This document shows, piece by piece, positions 19,501 to 26,728 of a stretch of 38,098 nt of DNA. The stretch's first letter is position 1; the number at the start of each line of letters is the position of its first letter. Below the pieces are notes generated by a model. The model worked only from the letters and a program-made list of their open reading frames with translations. It did no database searches and was not told the origin of the DNA. Made by a program: the position numbers and the translations under genes. The stretch is from Chloroflexota bacterium (GTDB taxonomy: Bacteria > Chloroflexota > Anaerolineae > B4-G1 > DUEL01), in contig DROW01000025.1 of NCBI GenBank assembly GCA_011388675.1, forward strand, positions 1 to 38,098, given 5' to 3'.

Positions 19501-19604
19501 AGCCCTATCGTGGCGACGATGAGGCCCAGCAGCAAGATCAGGAGCCGGGTACGGATGCTTCGCCGGATGAACGGTTGACGTTGCTGCATTTTTCCGAAAG
19601 CCAT
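10557..19604 (-). CDS. Giant hybrid histidine kinase: Cache-HAMP-12 x GAF-HisKA-HATPase-REC-REC
   Basis: A 3015-residue membrane sensor kinase. TM1 (21-43) and TM2 (388-409) flank a periplasmic dCache-like domain, followed by HAMP (410-463) and a coiled coil. Twelve GAF modules follow, at about 495-640, 650-761 (short), 785-932, 955-1108, 1130-1276, 1300-1449, 1472-1627, 1652-1808, 1832-1978, 2000-2151, 2173-2320 and 2343-2493. Most end in ENARLF-type helices. The transmitter has H2519 (NMSHELRTPLN), N-box near 2634, DTGIGI (2665-2670) and GGTGLGL. A Glu-rich linker (about 2739-2760) leads to receivers REC1 (2766-2880, D2816) and REC2 (2886-3005, D2937). The Cache domain has RPWY (204-207), YLD (226-228) and D256, resembling the amino-acid-binding signature. 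GGAGG precedes the ATG at 19604. No frameshift or internal stop is seen, so it appears intact. Confidence 0.95.
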   Translation of the reverse strand: MAFGKMQQRQPFIRRSIRTRLLILLLGLIVATIGLNGYIAFSALRIVEGQVEQITAEVMDKQATDFLRQVTVSDAQKHTLLFRNIEQDAAQIAQYAAEIFNHPDRYLEGYWDPEERMHQRADGQYANGKDEPVSVFVPNFVTMDESLLTKLRLSAHLDPVLASIYESNPDAVAVYVALEGEITRYYPNIDLASVVPPDFQVTQRPWYLAAAPENNIGRKVVWSEVYLDATGKGLLVTVAAPIYTERGEFVGVVGIDLSLEGLAESIEWYQVMGSGYSFLIDGSGRGIAMSNQAYLDVLGRPPAAGEIAPDLVGEAVPEFAPILAEMREGKTGVHTLFVNGREIYVAYAPVGNQGWSMANVAEAYLARQALEALRGSIRETTLSSFQRWVVPLGILLLLVASGFGSLFTYRVVRPLREMAVAARRIGSGEWDVPLPPPGDDEVGVLATALARMKEQLQEMVGTLEQRVAERTAALTRRTAQLEAAVEVARGAAAIRDIDTLLNEVVRLISDRFGFYHTGIFLLDDAGEYAVLRAASSEGGQRMLRRGHRLKVGEVGIVGYVAGTGEPRIALDVGKDAVFFDNPDLPLTRSEMALPLKVRDKVIGVLDVQSDQPAAFTEEDIAVLQAMADQIALGIENARLFQESQRTLEELQIAYGEHVRMAWEELRAPTALVYDRIEVTPAEPAPDPLVEEALEKGEIVAEVDPEEERSTVVAPLRLRDQIIGAIAVEETDEARPWTREELELVEAVTEQVALALDSARLYAEAQERAAEQEALARIAGVASTTLDLHELLTQLVEEARQVVDAESAALLLVDEEANALIARYISAAGELVLPEEWIVPLDAPGMEVSVFARGGVYYSNRGVDDPNVIPAYLPYMEQLGVRNFCGVALRVRDRSIGELYVANRAGGFGQNEARLLQAVAGYAASAIENARLFAETQQRMQELAMLFDASQQLAGAPLQPEGVAGIVARQFVEVLGIPEASVSLLDPTTGMMRVVADFYLEERGKVVQEEEVEAFSLKEYPATARVMETLQPLVVYASDPDADPAELAYMQEYEVQTLIILPLAVKGRAIGVIELEDWTKEVRITQAQMNLAMTLANQAAVAVENARLFEEARLHAEELATLNQMAQALTARLSVEGIMEETYKGASRLLDTTNFYIALYDPETDLITFPLAVEEGKRVAWRSRKRGNGLTEYILRTKQPLLIPENVTERLQELGIELFGKVALSWMGVPIMLGDQVLGVLAVQSYTAPRAYGEHHLDLLTAIASQMAIALQNARLFEEVQEERSRLATLYEVSRRLGEAPTLEEAAAAALEVAPYVGAQYADLILLDVGGHPFLRSSVPERVEYTAEQAEEYIRQVTTRGLQAWVLEHRQSALVVDTHQDDRWLILPGHKRGDPVRSVICVPLFDRRGQVMGTLSYTHPEPGAFSEEEQRLVEEVAARVAVTLENARLFAETQEALAETEELYQAGAALNAAQTYDDILQVLCDYSVLGDADRAAHILLFNRPWVDGDVPEWAIRVARRSSLPLDALPSRYAPRNFPAAQVLLRPDEIVVLSDLENDPRLDDNTRTLYLQALQARCAIFVPLIVAGQWIGFASGLYSEPREFAEEDLRHLRALAGQAAVAVQSIRRLEETRQALAETEALYKAARLISEATSIEGILRGAAEIAEQLDFEACSITIATLTDPEGVPTHGDIYTVIKTEEGWTPIPPARAFPIQDRDAARRVLDEPDFVVVYPDMEGPEAEIPEPVREVTRAMGMRGMITAGLSLLGRALGFLTFTSQRPITGLWEKHIRRIRTIADQVAVALENRRLLEETTRRAAQLETAAEVSGAASSILDLEELLPRTVELIRQRFDLYYVGIFLLDETGRWAVLRAGTGEAGQKMLEQGHRLEVGGRSMIGWCTAHGEARIALDVGAEAVRFDNPLLPETRSEMALPLISRGRVIGAMTIQSDKPAAFTEEDITALQTMADQLATAIENARLFAETQRSLKETQELYETGRAIGAAATPAEVGRALVEYAAHTDLSVARLLLFEFEDDEPIGLTMAESWTVDGRPVHPYGTRLPMEEYAIARLLQSDEPLIVEDVHADPRLDEPSRLLAEVAQIRSFAIVPLNIGSRLVGGLLVGRDVPSTFSERLLNNLWTLCGQAAIAVENLRLLEETRRRAQELEAINEISRAITSVLDLESVVRQIVDTTKERFGHYFVSLLLVEEDRLIFEDGSTIGDTDRRVERGKIALDLQRPSITTDAVRTRQPVLVNDVLLDPRYVTVPELSDARSELAVPIEVKGQVIGVLDVQSDRPYAYSRTDILLLQSLAAQAGVAIENARLFAEVEATARRRALINEVLQAGATSLDPDDLLHRVGEAISLRLEMPCGIFEWDSEAEGLRPVVVYDPEGVQVPLPEKISLITAEAIPAMFEAIRTRQLRVVLDVPSHVRGPVLEFIRAFGVQDAAYVPLIARERVLGLLSLGRQPGHPPLDEDELEFLQIVGANLSVAWENARLYQEAVETAERLKEIDRLKSQFLANMSHELRTPLNSIIGFSRVILKGIDGPITEMQRQDLEAIYNSGQHLLGLINDILDISKIEAGKMELDFKPVDLKEVIHGVMSTAIALVKDKPIELQQSVPADLPTIIADERRVRQILLNLVSNAAKFTDEGFIRVEVTYDDEYVTISVSDTGIGIPEDKLPKIFEAFTQVDASPSRKYGGTGLGLTITKSFIELHGGEIWVESEVGKGSTFTFRLPIQGPPTLEEEEEEEPAAEEAPQPSGAEEAAAPSGKVVLCVDDDEGVITLFRRYLHKQGYQVVGLTDPSRVVEEAKRLKPYAITLDVMMPEKDGWQVIQELKGDPETKDIPVVMCTIVGDKGKGLSLGAADYLVKPILEQDLLSALDRLDREEGRHRVLVVDDQAEDRELLRRIIEGQDGFEVVEASSGQEAIALVKRVRPHIVILDLLMPEVDGFAVLEALKADKSTRNIPIIVVTAKELTEKDRALLNHRIEALVQKGLLDQEELLQDVLAALKKIGRGEDGV
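17821..17882. repeat. 62-base near-identical segment shared with 23403-23464
   Basis: These 62 bases inside GAF1 of the giant kinase match 23403-23464 inside GAF1 of the sensor at 22727-24607 with a single difference. They encode the conserved stretch around FFDNPDLPLTRSEMALPL. Identity at DNA level, third positions included, suggests recent duplication or gene conversion. Confidence 0.8.
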
Positions 19605-19646
19605 ACGCTCTTCCTCCCCGCTCGCCCATTCCCCTGGGTCAGGCGG

Positions 19647-21440
19647 CTACGGCTCGGGCGAGCCGTCGTCTCCCGCGCCGGTCGTCGCGCCCGAGGCCGT
19701 ATCGCTGGCGGCCCCCACGCGCAACTGAATCCGCGTCCTATCGACCCCGAGGGCCAGCCCCAACTCCCGCACTGCCGTCCGCAGAATGGCCTCGGGGTCC
19801 ATCGAAGCACGGATGCGGGCGGTGATCTCGGCCAGCAGCCGGTCGCGCGCGGCGCGGCGCTGGGTTTCCTCCATCAGACGCGCGCTCTCCAGAGCCAGCG
19901 CCAGACGGCTGGCGATCTCTTCCATCAGCTGGACGATCTCCGGTGGCACGTTCGGCGCGGAGAAACGGACGTTCAACGCGCCGATGACCTCCCCTCGCAG
20001 CCGGACCGGCACGGCCAGCACGCTGCCGGCGACTCGACCGTCTCCTTCCTCCCGAACCGGGCGGACCACCGAGCGGCCCTCCCGCAGCACCCGGCGGGTC
20101 TCCTCCGGTACCTCCTCCATCGGCTCGAAGGCCAGGTGGCGGTAACGGAGACCCCGCCACCCCCGCCTCGTGGCCCGCCACGCCTCCCGCGCGTACTCTC
20201 CGTAGAGCCGCTCCAGCTCTCGCACCGTCTGCTGCATTCGCTCCAGCAACCGGGCGTTCTCGATGGCGACCGCCAACTGGTCGGCCAGGATCTGCAAGAC
20301 CGAGACGTCCTCCTCCGTGAAGGCAGCTGGTCGCTCTGATTGGACGTCCAGCACGCCGATGGTCCGCCGCCCCACCTTCAACGGCAGCGCCATCTCCGAC
20401 CGGGTATGGGGGAGGTCCTGATTATCAAAGAAGACGGCGTCTTTCCCCACATCCAGGGCGATGCGCGGCCTGCCTCGTGCGGCCACATAGCCGACGATCC
20501 CCGCCTCGCCTACTCTCAGCCGGTGGCCCCGCTCCAGCATCCGCCGTCCGCCTTCGGAGGAGACGGCACGGAGAACGGCGTACTCGCCCTCCCCGTCTAC
20601 CAGGAAAATGCCCACGTGATAGAAGCCAAATCGCTCAGAGATGAGGCGGACAGCCTGGTCCAAAAGCGTCTGTACGTCCCGGATAGACGCGGCATCCCGA
20701 GCGATCTGGGAAGCGGTCTCCAACTCCAGCGAGCGGCGCTCCAATTCGGCGGTTCGCTCGGCAACCCGTTCCTCCAGCGTGCGCTGGTGCTCCTCCAGTT
20801 CCTGCGTCGTCACCCGCAATCGAGCGAAGGCCGCGTGCAGGCTCCGCATATTCAAGAAAGTGAGGAGAGCAACCGTGGAGATGAGCATATTCCACATCGT
20901 GGTCATACGGATGAAGTCCAAAGCCCCGTCAAAGGTAAAGGGCGGGGTGTAGAGACCGATCATCCCAAGAAAGGAGAGGAGTAGAAAATAGAACAACGCC
21001 AAACCCGTCATCCCCAGGGCGTACCCAGGAGCCAACAGCGTCCCAGCGATGGTGATCGTCCAGATGTAGAGGAGCCAGCCCGGAGAACGAACACCGTCAA
21101 AGAGTAGGATCGCCAGGGCGATGCCGAAGAAGTTCGTCCACACATACAGCCGGATCACCTGCTGAAGGTATCCTTTCTTGACGTAAACGATGCTAAGGAG
21201 GGAAATCGGGACGAAAGCGAGGGGGAAAGTGACTGCCAAGCCGGCCACCGGGCCGGGAAGCAGGCCTCGAACCCACGCGATGAGGAAAGTCAGCGCGATC
21301 GCGAGCACGATCCCCGTGCTGATCACCATGAGTGTGTTGAAGAGCCGACCCAGTCGCGCTACCTCCTCGTCGGTCGTCTCCATACTGACCAACCACTCCC
21401 ACCACTCGGCCAATCCAGCCTGTCTCTCTCTCTCTTGCAT
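19647..21440 (-). CDS. Membrane GAF sensor without kinase domain (6 TM, 2 GAF)
   Basis: A 597-residue protein with about six membrane helices (34-198), a coiled coil (205-250, ending in RVAERTAELERR) and a full GAF domain (254-398, RFGFYHVGIFL to VAIENARLL). A shorter GAF (405-522) opens with LERLYGEYAREAW, and the protein closes with a tail (528-577) that reads like the first third of another GAF. There is no HisKA, ATPase, GGDEF or receiver domain, so it must signal through a partner. The frame runs to 21533, overlapping the upstream flavoenzyme gene; the ATG at 21440 has GGGGAGGA four bases upstream and removes the overlap. The gene lies 28 bases after the flavoenzyme gene and 42 bases before the giant kinase, whose GAF1 is its close relative. 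Confidence 0.9.
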   Translation of the reverse strand: MQERERQAGLAEWWEWLVSMETTDEEVARLGRLFNTLMVISTGIVLAIALTFLIAWVRGLLPGPVAGLAVTFPLAFVPISLLSIVYVKKGYLQQVIRLYVWTNFFGIALAILLFDGVRSPGWLLYIWTITIAGTLLAPGYALGMTGLALFYFLLLSFLGMIGLYTPPFTFDGALDFIRMTTMWNMLISTVALLTFLNMRSLHAAFARLRVTTQELEEHQRTLEERVAERTAELERRSLELETASQIARDAASIRDVQTLLDQAVRLISERFGFYHVGIFLVDGEGEYAVLRAVSSEGGRRMLERGHRLRVGEAGIVGYVAARGRPRIALDVGKDAVFFDNQDLPHTRSEMALPLKVGRRTIGVLDVQSERPAAFTEEDVSVLQILADQLAVAIENARLLERMQQTVRELERLYGEYAREAWRATRRGWRGLRYRHLAFEPMEEVPEETRRVLREGRSVVRPVREEGDGRVAGSVLAVPVRLRGEVIGALNVRFSAPNVPPEIVQLMEEIASRLALALESARLMEETQRRAARDRLLAEITARIRASMDPEAILRTAVRELGLALGVDRTRIQLRVGAASDTASGATTGAGDDGSPEP

Positions 21441-21468
21441 TCGATCCTCCCCGACCATTTCTCGGACG

Positions 21469-22656
21469 CTACCGACCACCCAACTCCCGTTTGGCCCAAT
21501 CCACCAGCAAGGTCTGGACTGCCCACTGGACAAGGAAACTCAACCGCCTCCATATCAGCCGCTGGAGTACAGGGGACCGGAGTCGGTAAATCAGCCTCGC
21601 CAGCAGGGCACGACGGCTCAGGACCTTCCCCATCTCACTTTGCAAAACCCGTTCCCGATAGTCCGTGAAAGAGAAATCCCCGCGCTCGAAGGCGCCGGCG
21701 ATGGCCCGCGCGGCGATGCGACCATACCCTAGGGCAGGGCCGATCCCTTCGCCAAAGAGGCCATCCACCCCCGCAGCGTCCCCCACCAGCAGGATGCGGG
21801 AAGCGGAGAAGGGATTACGCACGTCAAACCGGTGGATCGCCGCCCCATCCAGGGCGTAATCCTCCAGACGGTAGCCGTGCTGGGCCAATTCCTCGGCGAG
21901 GTACTCCCGTATTTGCCGACGAGACTTGCCCGGAACGGCCGCACTGTCGTAAATGCCCCAGCAACGCATCGGTCGGCCCTGGAGATGGCTGGGGAAATCC
22001 CAAATGTAACCGGGCACCCCCTCAGAAATGCAGGAGAACTCGAAGAAGGCCTCGTCCTCTTTATGGGGCGAGGCCCCAGGACGGGGAGGGGCCATAATCA
22101 GCACGGCACGGGCGAGACCGGCTCGGTACTCCCTAGCGATGGCGTGCCGGACGACGCTGTGAGCCCCATCCGCGCCCACCACTACCCTGGCCCGGTAACT
22201 ACCACGGGAGGTGACGACCTCCACCTCGTCCGGGCGGGGGATCACCCTTCGCACCCGGGTTCCCTCCTGGATGACGATGCCGCGCTCCCGGGCCTTCCGG
22301 ACCAGCCAGGCGTCGAACTCCTCCCGGCGGACAACGTGGAAGGCGAAGGGGCTGCCAACCGGCCGTATGGGGGTTCCCTTCCCCTGGTACTCGAAGTACG
22401 ACCACCGGGCATCCTCGTGGGGAACCTCGGAGAGATCCAAGCCCAGTTCCTCAAGCACCCGATCCACATCGGGTAGGAGCCCTCCCGCGCACGGCTTCGG
22501 CCGAGGATGTTGGGCCTTTTCCAGGACCAGCGTGCGCCCGACCAGATGGGGGGCGAACCGCAGGAGGTAGAGGGCCGTGGAGATCCCTGCTGGCCCTGCC
22601 CCGACGATGATCACGTCGTACAATATGGCTCGTTCCTCTGCAGCGTTCGTTGACAT
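21469..22656 (-). CDS. Geranylgeranyl reductase-family FAD-dependent oxidoreductase
   Basis: A 395-residue flavoprotein of the group that saturates prenyl chains, as in chlorophyll side chains, archaeal lipids or menaquinone tails. The FAD dinucleotide site is GAGPAG (19-24). CAGGLLP (56-62) is the family's conserved Cys-Gly segment. GADGAHS (161-167) and GDAAG (292-296) complete FAD binding, and FGEGIGPAL follows. The last 60 residues are amphipathic (RLIYRLRSPVLQRLIWRRLSF) and may associate with the membrane. It is an odd neighbour: sensor genes lie on both sides, 70 bases upstream and 28 downstream, in the same direction. Its substrate is unknown. A role in modifying membrane isoprenoids or quinones sensed by the neighbours is conceivable but speculative. 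Confidence 0.88.
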   Translation of the reverse strand: MSTNAAEERAILYDVIIVGAGPAGISTALYLLRFAPHLVGRTLVLEKAQHPRPKPCAGGLLPDVDRVLEELGLDLSEVPHEDARWSYFEYQGKGTPIRPVGSPFAFHVVRREEFDAWLVRKARERGIVIQEGTRVRRVIPRPDEVEVVTSRGSYRARVVVGADGAHSVVRHAIAREYRAGLARAVLIMAPPRPGASPHKEDEAFFEFSCISEGVPGYIWDFPSHLQGRPMRCWGIYDSAAVPGKSRRQIREYLAEELAQHGYRLEDYALDGAAIHRFDVRNPFSASRILLVGDAAGVDGLFGEGIGPALGYGRIAARAIAGAFERGDFSFTDYRERVLQSEMGKVLSRRALLARLIYRLRSPVLQRLIWRRLSFLVQWAVQTLLVDWAKRELGGR

Positions 22657-22726
22657 CGCTCTCGTCCCTCGCTACCTGAATGACCGTGCCTCGACCAGCC
22701 CGCATAGCACTAGTCGATGGCGATCC

Positions 22727-24607
22727 TCATTCCTCGCCGCTGGAGTCCACCCCCGCCTGCTCTCTATATCCGTCGCCCTCCTCCGGACCGAGGTAAACGG
22801 CAATCTCCTCCACCTCGGGCAGCCGGGCCAGTTCGCGCAGCGCAGTTTGCAACAGGGTCTCAATGTCCAGCGACCGGGTCAACTGGGCCGTCATCTGGCT
22901 GAGCATCCGCTCCCGTGCCGCTCGCTCCTGCGTCTCCTCCAGGAGCCGTGCGTTCTCCAGGGCCAGGGCGATCTGCTCGCTGATCTCCTCGACCAGCCTC
23001 CGTTCCTCTTCCGACCACGGGGGCTGCTCCTCCGTGCGGTGGAGGAAGATAGAGCCGATCCTCTGGCCCCAAAGCCGGATCGGGATCATCAATCGACGGC
23101 CATTCCCTCTTTCGGCGGCCATCCCGGGGGGCTTCGGGAGGGGTTCCACGGTCACCCCGGTGTATCGGTAGGCGGTCGGGCGCTGGGAAACCCACCGCCG
23201 CCACGCCTCCCGAACGCGCTCCCCGTACAGTCGTTCCAACTCCTGTAGCGCGCGCTGGCTCTCTTCCAGCAGGCGGGCGTTCTCGATGGCCAACGCGATC
23301 TGGTCGGCCATCACCTGCAACACCGCCACGTCCTCCTCCGTAAACGCCGCCGGCTGCTCCGACTGCACGTCCAGCACGCCGATCACCCGTCCATACACCC
23401 GCAGCGGCAGCGCCATCTCCGAGCGGGTCAGCGGCAGGTCGGGGTTGTCGAAGAAGACGGCGTCCTCGCCCACGTCCAGCGCGATGCGCGGCTCGCCGGT
23501 CTCGGCTACATAGCCGACGATGCCGACCTTGCCCACGGCCAGTTTGTGGCCCCGCTCCAGCATCCGCCGACCGCCCTCGGAGGAAGCGGCCCGCAGGACG
23601 GCGTACTCGCCCGTTTCGTCCAGCAGGAAGATACCGGCGTGGTAGAACCCGAAACGATCGGAGATCAGCCGGACCGCCTCGGTCAACAGGGTGTCCACGT
23701 CCCGAATCGCCGCGGCCTCCCGCGCCACCCTCGCCGCGGCCTCCAGTTGCATCGTACGGCGCTGAAGGGTTTCTGTCCGCTCGGCCACCCGCTGTTCCAG
23801 GCTGGTGTAAAGTTCCTCTAACTGCTCAGCCATCAGGTTGAAGGTGCGGGCCAGTTGGCCGAACTCGTCCTCTCGGGTAATCGGCACTCGCTCGTCGAAC
23901 CGGCCTTCGGCCAGCCGTCGGGCGGATGCCCCTAGCCGGTTCAATTCCCGGACCACCCCTTCCACGTTGACAATAGTGACCAGGGCGACCCCCACCAACA
24001 AGAAGATGATCGCGAGGGTCGGGCCGGTGACCAACCGGCGGGCAGCCAGGGTGGCCCGCTCCTGCGCCTGCTGCCGACGATACCGGGCGGTGGTTACCAT
24101 CCGATACACATTCCACTCCGTCTGCCTGTGCATCTCCAGAAGCCGGGTGGCGCGAATCTGCACGGCCGTCCAGTTGTGCGCCTCAGCATACCGGATCGTC
24201 GGCACGGCGGTGTCCAGGATCTCCTGCAAACTACTGACCGTCTGCTCCATATGGCTGCGGAGGGGATCGTCCTCCGGCAGGAGGGCAGCCTGCGCGATCA
24301 GTTGATCCTTCCGCGCCTCGAGCGCGTGCGCAGCCGCCCCGACGTTGTCGGCGAACGAGGAGGCGATCTGCCGCTCCCTCTCGGCCTGGATCGTCAAGAT
24401 CAATCCGGCAACCCAGTGCTGGGCCTCCAAGGCGGTGGAGAGTTGTTGCTCCGCTATCTGCAGTTGGACGATCGCGCTGGCGAGGGTGGTGATCTGCTCG
24501 AAGAAGAGCACGCCGGTGATAAACAGGAGCACCGTGACCACCGCCAGGCCGATACCCAGCCGGGCCCGCATACTCATACGGTACATAGGACGCTTTCTTG
24601 CCTTCAT
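22727..24607 (-). CDS. Membrane GAF sensor without kinase domain (2 TM, HAMP, 2 GAF)
   Basis: A 626-residue protein. TM1 (17-37) and TM2 (192-214) bracket a periplasmic all-helical domain like the four-helix-bundle ligand domain of chemoreceptors. HAMP (215-266) and a coiled coil lead to a full GAF (304-446, RFGFYHAGIFLLDE to ALAIENARLL). A short GAF (454-555) opens with LERLYGERVREAW, and a conserved tail (560-607) ends the protein. No transmitter or catalytic output domain follows. The ATG overlaps the stop of the upstream sensor gene as ATGA, and GAGGAGGAGC precedes it. The full GAF is nearly identical to GAF1 of the giant kinase, which makes heterotypic GAF pairing or recent duplication plausible. 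Confidence 0.92.
   Translation of the reverse strand: MKARKRPMYRMSMRARLGIGLAVVTVLLFITGVLFFEQITTLASAIVQLQIAEQQLSTALEAQHWVAGLILTIQAERERQIASSFADNVGAAAHALEARKDQLIAQAALLPEDDPLRSHMEQTVSSLQEILDTAVPTIRYAEAHNWTAVQIRATRLLEMHRQTEWNVYRMVTTARYRRQQAQERATLAARRLVTGPTLAIIFLLVGVALVTIVNVEGVVRELNRLGASARRLAEGRFDERVPITREDEFGQLARTFNLMAEQLEELYTSLEQRVAERTETLQRRTMQLEAAARVAREAAAIRDVDTLLTEAVRLISDRFGFYHAGIFLLDETGEYAVLRAASSEGGRRMLERGHKLAVGKVGIVGYVAETGEPRIALDVGEDAVFFDNPDLPLTRSEMALPLRVYGRVIGVLDVQSEQPAAFTEEDVAVLQVMADQIALAIENARLLEESQRALQELERLYGERVREAWRRWVSQRPTAYRYTGVTVEPLPKPPGMAAERGNGRRLMIPIRLWGQRIGSIFLHRTEEQPPWSEEERRLVEEISEQIALALENARLLEETQERAARERMLSQMTAQLTRSLDIETLLQTALRELARLPEVEEIAVYLGPEEGDGYREQAGVDSSGEE
23403..23464. repeat. 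62-base near-identical segment shared with 17821-17882
   Basis: Partner of the copy inside the giant kinase gene, same orientation, one mismatch over 62 bases. The neighbouring bases also align well but with more differences. Confidence 0.8.
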
Positions 24608-26709
24608 CGCTGCTCCTCCTCGCCGGAGATCGAGGCCCTTCCCCCGTCGCCCACCTCCAACCGGATCAGCCCCTCGGAGGCCTGGAGAGCCCGGCTCAGT
24701 TCCCGCACGGCGGTGCGGAGGATCGCGTCGATGTCAGCAGAGGCCCGGATGCGGGCGGAGACCTCCGCCCGCAACCGCTCGTGGGCGGCCCTCCGCTGCG
24801 TCTCCTCCATCAGGCGGGCGTTCTCCAGCGCCAGGGCCAGCCGGTCGGACACCGCTTCGACGAGGGAGACGACCTCCGGCGGCACGGCCTCGCCTTCGAA
24901 CCGAAGGTTCACCACGCCGATCACCCGATCCCGCAGCCGGATCGGCACGGCCAGCACACCCATCCCCTCCCGGCCGTTCCCCTCCGCGGTGATGGAGAAC
25001 GTGATCGGGCGGCCCTCTCTGCACGCCCTGACCGCCTCCGGGTAGGTCTCCCCCACCGGCTCGACGGACACACCTCGGAACCGATACCCGATGGGTCGGC
25101 TGATCTCTCTGAAAGCGCTCTCCCACAGGAGGCGCGGGGTGAGGTCGGCCGTGGCCTCCAGTCCGTATGCCGCCTGCTCCGCCTCCCGGACCCGCCGCAG
25201 GTGTTTCATCGCGGTGGCAACTTGGTCGGCGATGGCCTGTAGCGTTGCCACGTCGTTCTCGCTGAAGGCGGCAGGGGTCCGGCTCTGGACGTCGAGCACG
25301 CCGAGGACGCGCGCCCCGGCCTGCAGGGGGATCGCCACCTCTGATCGGCCTCCCTCCAGATGTGGCCCCGCCTTCGCCTCCCCCTCGACATCGGAGAGCC
25401 ACTGAAGGCGGCGGGTCCGGATCGCCCTACCCACGGCCCCCGCCTCCTCCACCCGCCACCGATGCCCGGGCGACAGTTCACCTCCTCCCTCCCCGGCCGC
25501 CACCGCCAGGATGACGTGCGCCTGCCGGTCGTCCACCACGTAGGCGGCGACGTGCTCGAACCCCAGCCGGTCGTGAAGCAGTCGCACCGACCGTTCCAGC
25601 AGTTCGCTGATCTCCTCGGTGGCGGCGCTGATCCGCGCCACCTCTGCCACCGCCCGGATGCGCCGCAATTCCTGCCGCAGCATCTCCTCCGCCCGCTTGC
25701 GCTCCGTGGTCTCCTGGAGCGTGATCAGCCGACCGACGACCTCTCCCGCCTGGTCGCGCAGGACCGTCGCCTGGGCCGCAAACGTCCGTCCCCCCAGGAT
25801 GACCTCCGTCCCCTCTTCCGTGCGGAGGAGACGAAGCAGTTCGGGGTGCCGACTCAGCACCCGCTCCGCCGACTTTCCGGCCACCTCCAGCACGGAGAGC
25901 CCCAGCAGTCGCTCGGCCTCCGGGTTCAGGTCGGTGATCCGACCACGGTCATCGAGGACCAGCGTGGCGATAGGGAGTGCTTCGACGATCGCCTCCTGGG
26001 GCACCGGCGCGACCTCCAGCAGATGGGAGCGAAACAGCCCCCAGACCAGCACCGCGCCCGCCACCACGAAGCCGAAAGGGACCAGGTCCAGCGGCGCAGG
26101 GAAGAGGTGGAAGATGGAAAGTACGCTGCCGACGAGGGGGGAGAGCAAGGCGAGCAGGAGGGAGAGGGCCTGCCTTCGATAGAAGGCCGGAGCGCGGACG
26201 AGCATCAAGGCGAGAAGGGCGCTTCCGCCGATGACCAGGAGGTAGGAATAGATCGTGTGGAACCAGAAGGCCGGGCCGTGCGCGGTGCTCAGCAACGTCA
26301 GCGAGCCGTAGGAGACCAGTTCGGTCTGCGCCCAGAACCACTGATGGACCTCGTTGGTCCACACCAGAACCAGAACGACGGCCGGTTCGATGGAGAGGAG
26401 AGCGTAAGCCCACGAGGTCAGCCACTTCTTCCCGTAGCCGGTGTACCGCACGGCAAAGATCAACCAGGTCGCCGGGACCCAGACGATGCCGAGGTAGCGG
26501 AACTTGGCCCAGAAGAGTTTGCCCGCCAGATCGGTGCTGAGCAGCCGGAAGGCGTATCCCAGCGACCAGATGGCGACGAAGGCCATCATCGCCCCCAGCG
26601 TCATCGCGCCGGGAGACGGCCGGCGACGCCAAGCGACGATCGCCACGACCGCGGCGAGGATCGCTGCTATGAGTGCCACCAGCGCGTAGCCAGAGAACTG
26701 CAACTCCAT
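24604..26709 (-). CDS. Membrane PAS-GAF sensor without kinase domain (7 TM, PAS, 2 GAF)
   Basis: A 701-residue protein. The N-terminal 225 residues look like the 7TM sensory region found on some histidine kinases (segment WAKFRYLGIVWVPATWLIF at 67-85). A PAS domain (about 235-333, LPIATLVLDDRGRITDLNPEAERLLG) is followed by TTERKRAEE, a GAF domain (360-505), a second short GAF (about 520-632) and the conserved tail (638-690). Despite the kinase-type front end, no HisKA or ATPase domain is present. The frame extends to 27027 but the first 106 codons are a shadow of the upstream gene (Arg/Trp-rich). The ATG at 26709 begins the first membrane helix and gives a 19-base gap to the upstream stop. 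The stop overlaps the next start as ATGA. Confidence 0.9.
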   Translation of the reverse strand: MELQFSGYALVALIAAILAAVVAIVAWRRRPSPGAMTLGAMMAFVAIWSLGYAFRLLSTDLAGKLFWAKFRYLGIVWVPATWLIFAVRYTGYGKKWLTSWAYALLSIEPAVVLVLVWTNEVHQWFWAQTELVSYGSLTLLSTAHGPAFWFHTIYSYLLVIGGSALLALMLVRAPAFYRRQALSLLLALLSPLVGSVLSIFHLFPAPLDLVPFGFVVAGAVLVWGLFRSHLLEVAPVPQEAIVEALPIATLVLDDRGRITDLNPEAERLLGLSVLEVAGKSAERVLSRHPELLRLLRTEEGTEVILGGRTFAAQATVLRDQAGEVVGRLITLQETTERKRAEEMLRQELRRIRAVAEVARISAATEEISELLERSVRLLHDRLGFEHVAAYVVDDRQAHVILAVAAGEGGGELSPGHRWRVEEAGAVGRAIRTRRLQWLSDVEGEAKAGPHLEGGRSEVAIPLQAGARVLGVLDVQSRTPAAFSENDVATLQAIADQVATAMKHLRRVREAEQAAYGLEATADLTPRLLWESAFREISRPIGYRFRGVSVEPVGETYPEAVRACREGRPITFSITAEGNGREGMGVLAVPIRLRDRVIGVVNLRFEGEAVPPEVVSLVEAVSDRLALALENARLMEETQRRAAHERLRAEVSARIRASADIDAILRTAVRELSRALQASEGLIRLEVGDGGRASISGEEEQR

Positions 26710-26728
26710 TCGCCTTGCCCCCTCTCTT

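Noticed and set aside
15840-20339. Plus-strand open frame of 1499 codons
   Set aside because: Antisense to the giant kinase and the neighbouring sensor; no domain and composition typical of a shadow frame.
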